Source: an uncultured Clostridiaceae bacterium
GTDB taxonomy: Bacteria; Bacillota; Clostridia; Oscillospirales; Ruminococcaceae
Direction of reading: 5' to 3'
NCBI GenBank assembly: GCA_946411985.1
Contig: CAMKFY010000022.1
Span: 1-13,087 of the forward strand
DNA: 13,087 nt
Shown: piece after piece, positions 12,807 through 13,087 of the stretch
Position numbering within the stretch: the first letter of the stretch is position 1
Layout: each line of letters begins with the position of its first letter
Translations under genes and position numbers: made by a program
The notes under the pieces: generated by a model
What the model was told of the DNA's origin: nothing
What the model saw: the letters and a program-made list of their open reading frames with translations, nothing else
Databases searched by the model: none

Positions 12807-13087
12807 ATTTCAATATATCAACATAAACAAATTTTAAATTATCGTCGTCACACCTAGTTGCCTCATTTTCTATATCTTCTTCTTTATTATTATCTTTATA
12901 TTCATTTTTATATATATATATATTATCTTTATACTCATTTTCATTTATGTTAATATCTTCTAAATTTTCATATTGATTACTATCATTCCATTTGCTATTT
13001 TCCTCTTCATTCAATGTATTATCTTCTTTATCTTCCTTTTTATTATTATCTTCATCTTTGTTTTTATTTATATCTAAATTCTCATTA
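12805..13087 (-). CDS. C-terminal part of a low-complexity acidic protein (partial)
   Basis: The frame is open from the window edge to a TGA at 12807-12805, giving at least 94 residues; the N-terminus lies beyond 13087. It is made almost entirely of Asn, Asp, Glu and Lys with a repeated NEYKDN element (NENEYKDNIYIYKNEYKDNNKEED), ending in a more ordinary ATRCDDDNLKFVYVDILK. No domain can be recognised. An internal TTG (13014) is a poor start because the frame continues upstream with the same composition. It converges on the clpC-type gene. It could be a disordered tail of a larger protein, or a drifting AT-rich reading frame. Confidence 0.5.
   Translation of the reverse strand, partial: NENLDINKNKDEDNNKKEDKEDNTLNEEENSKWNDSNQYENLEDININENEYKDNIYIYKNEYKDNNKEEDIENEATRCDDDNLKFVYVDILK

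Noticed and set aside
12891..12960. Microsatellite (tatatata) and repeated ttatctttata near the 3' end as a mobile element
   Set aside because: Explained as the coding sequence of the NEYKDN-repeat protein on the - strand.

Overview
The window is a very AT-rich, Gram-positive-type bacterial segment. The best guess is an AT-rich Clostridia/Oscillospiraceae-like (Ruminococcaceae-like) lineage. The basis is strong AAGGAGG-type ribosome sites, sigma-A type promoters, tRNAs with encoded CCA, a SpoIIQ-like M23 protein behind a forespore-type promoter, and phage structural proteins resembling those I recall from Clostridia prophages. This placement is inference from the sequence and memory; no database was searched.

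Region 1 (1-6115) is a phage-derived structural block, all on the + strand. It opens with 85-bp tandem repeats that begin at the window edge. Portal, HK97-type prohead protease (with a Cys/His zinc-knuckle-like insertion) and HK97-fold major capsid protein follow. These three head genes are separated by AT-rich leaders containing hairpins, and they use non-ATG starts. Two small connector-position proteins, a two-part tail-terminator-like protein and a late-control-D/baseplate-hub-like protein then follow; the last four genes form a coupled set in which each downstream gene overlaps the one before it. No sheath, tube, tape measure, lysis or integrase gene lies between capsid and tRNA. All frames are intact. 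It is therefore either a pared-down, possibly domesticated capsid/tail cassette or a prophage with a clean internal deletion. The block ends in a 10-bp inverted repeat that also contains a perfect sigma-A promoter for tRNA-Pro.

Region 2 (6126-7994) holds tRNA-Pro(UGG) and, on the - strand, a two-gene tRNA-modification operon: mnmA (U34 2-thiolation) overlapping tcdA (cyclic t6A37).

Region 3 (7995-9267) is a divergent intergenic region with a long imperfect palindrome, then a membrane-anchored M23/LytM protein with Ser- and Lys-rich linkers. It looks like SpoIIQ. Its promoter matches the forespore sigma-G pattern, and a rho-independent terminator follows.

Region 4 (9363-12705) holds initiator tRNA-fMet with a near-consensus extended -10 promoter, a gene-free stretch with two hairpins, a secreted acidic coiled-coil protein with its own terminator, and a 759-aa ClpC/ClpA-type AAA+ unfoldase. 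The unfoldase keeps both ATPase modules and the ClpP-docking IGF loop but has almost no middle (M) domain.

Region 5 (12706-13087) holds the 3' end of a - strand low-complexity Asn/Asp/Glu/Lys-rich protein that runs off the window.
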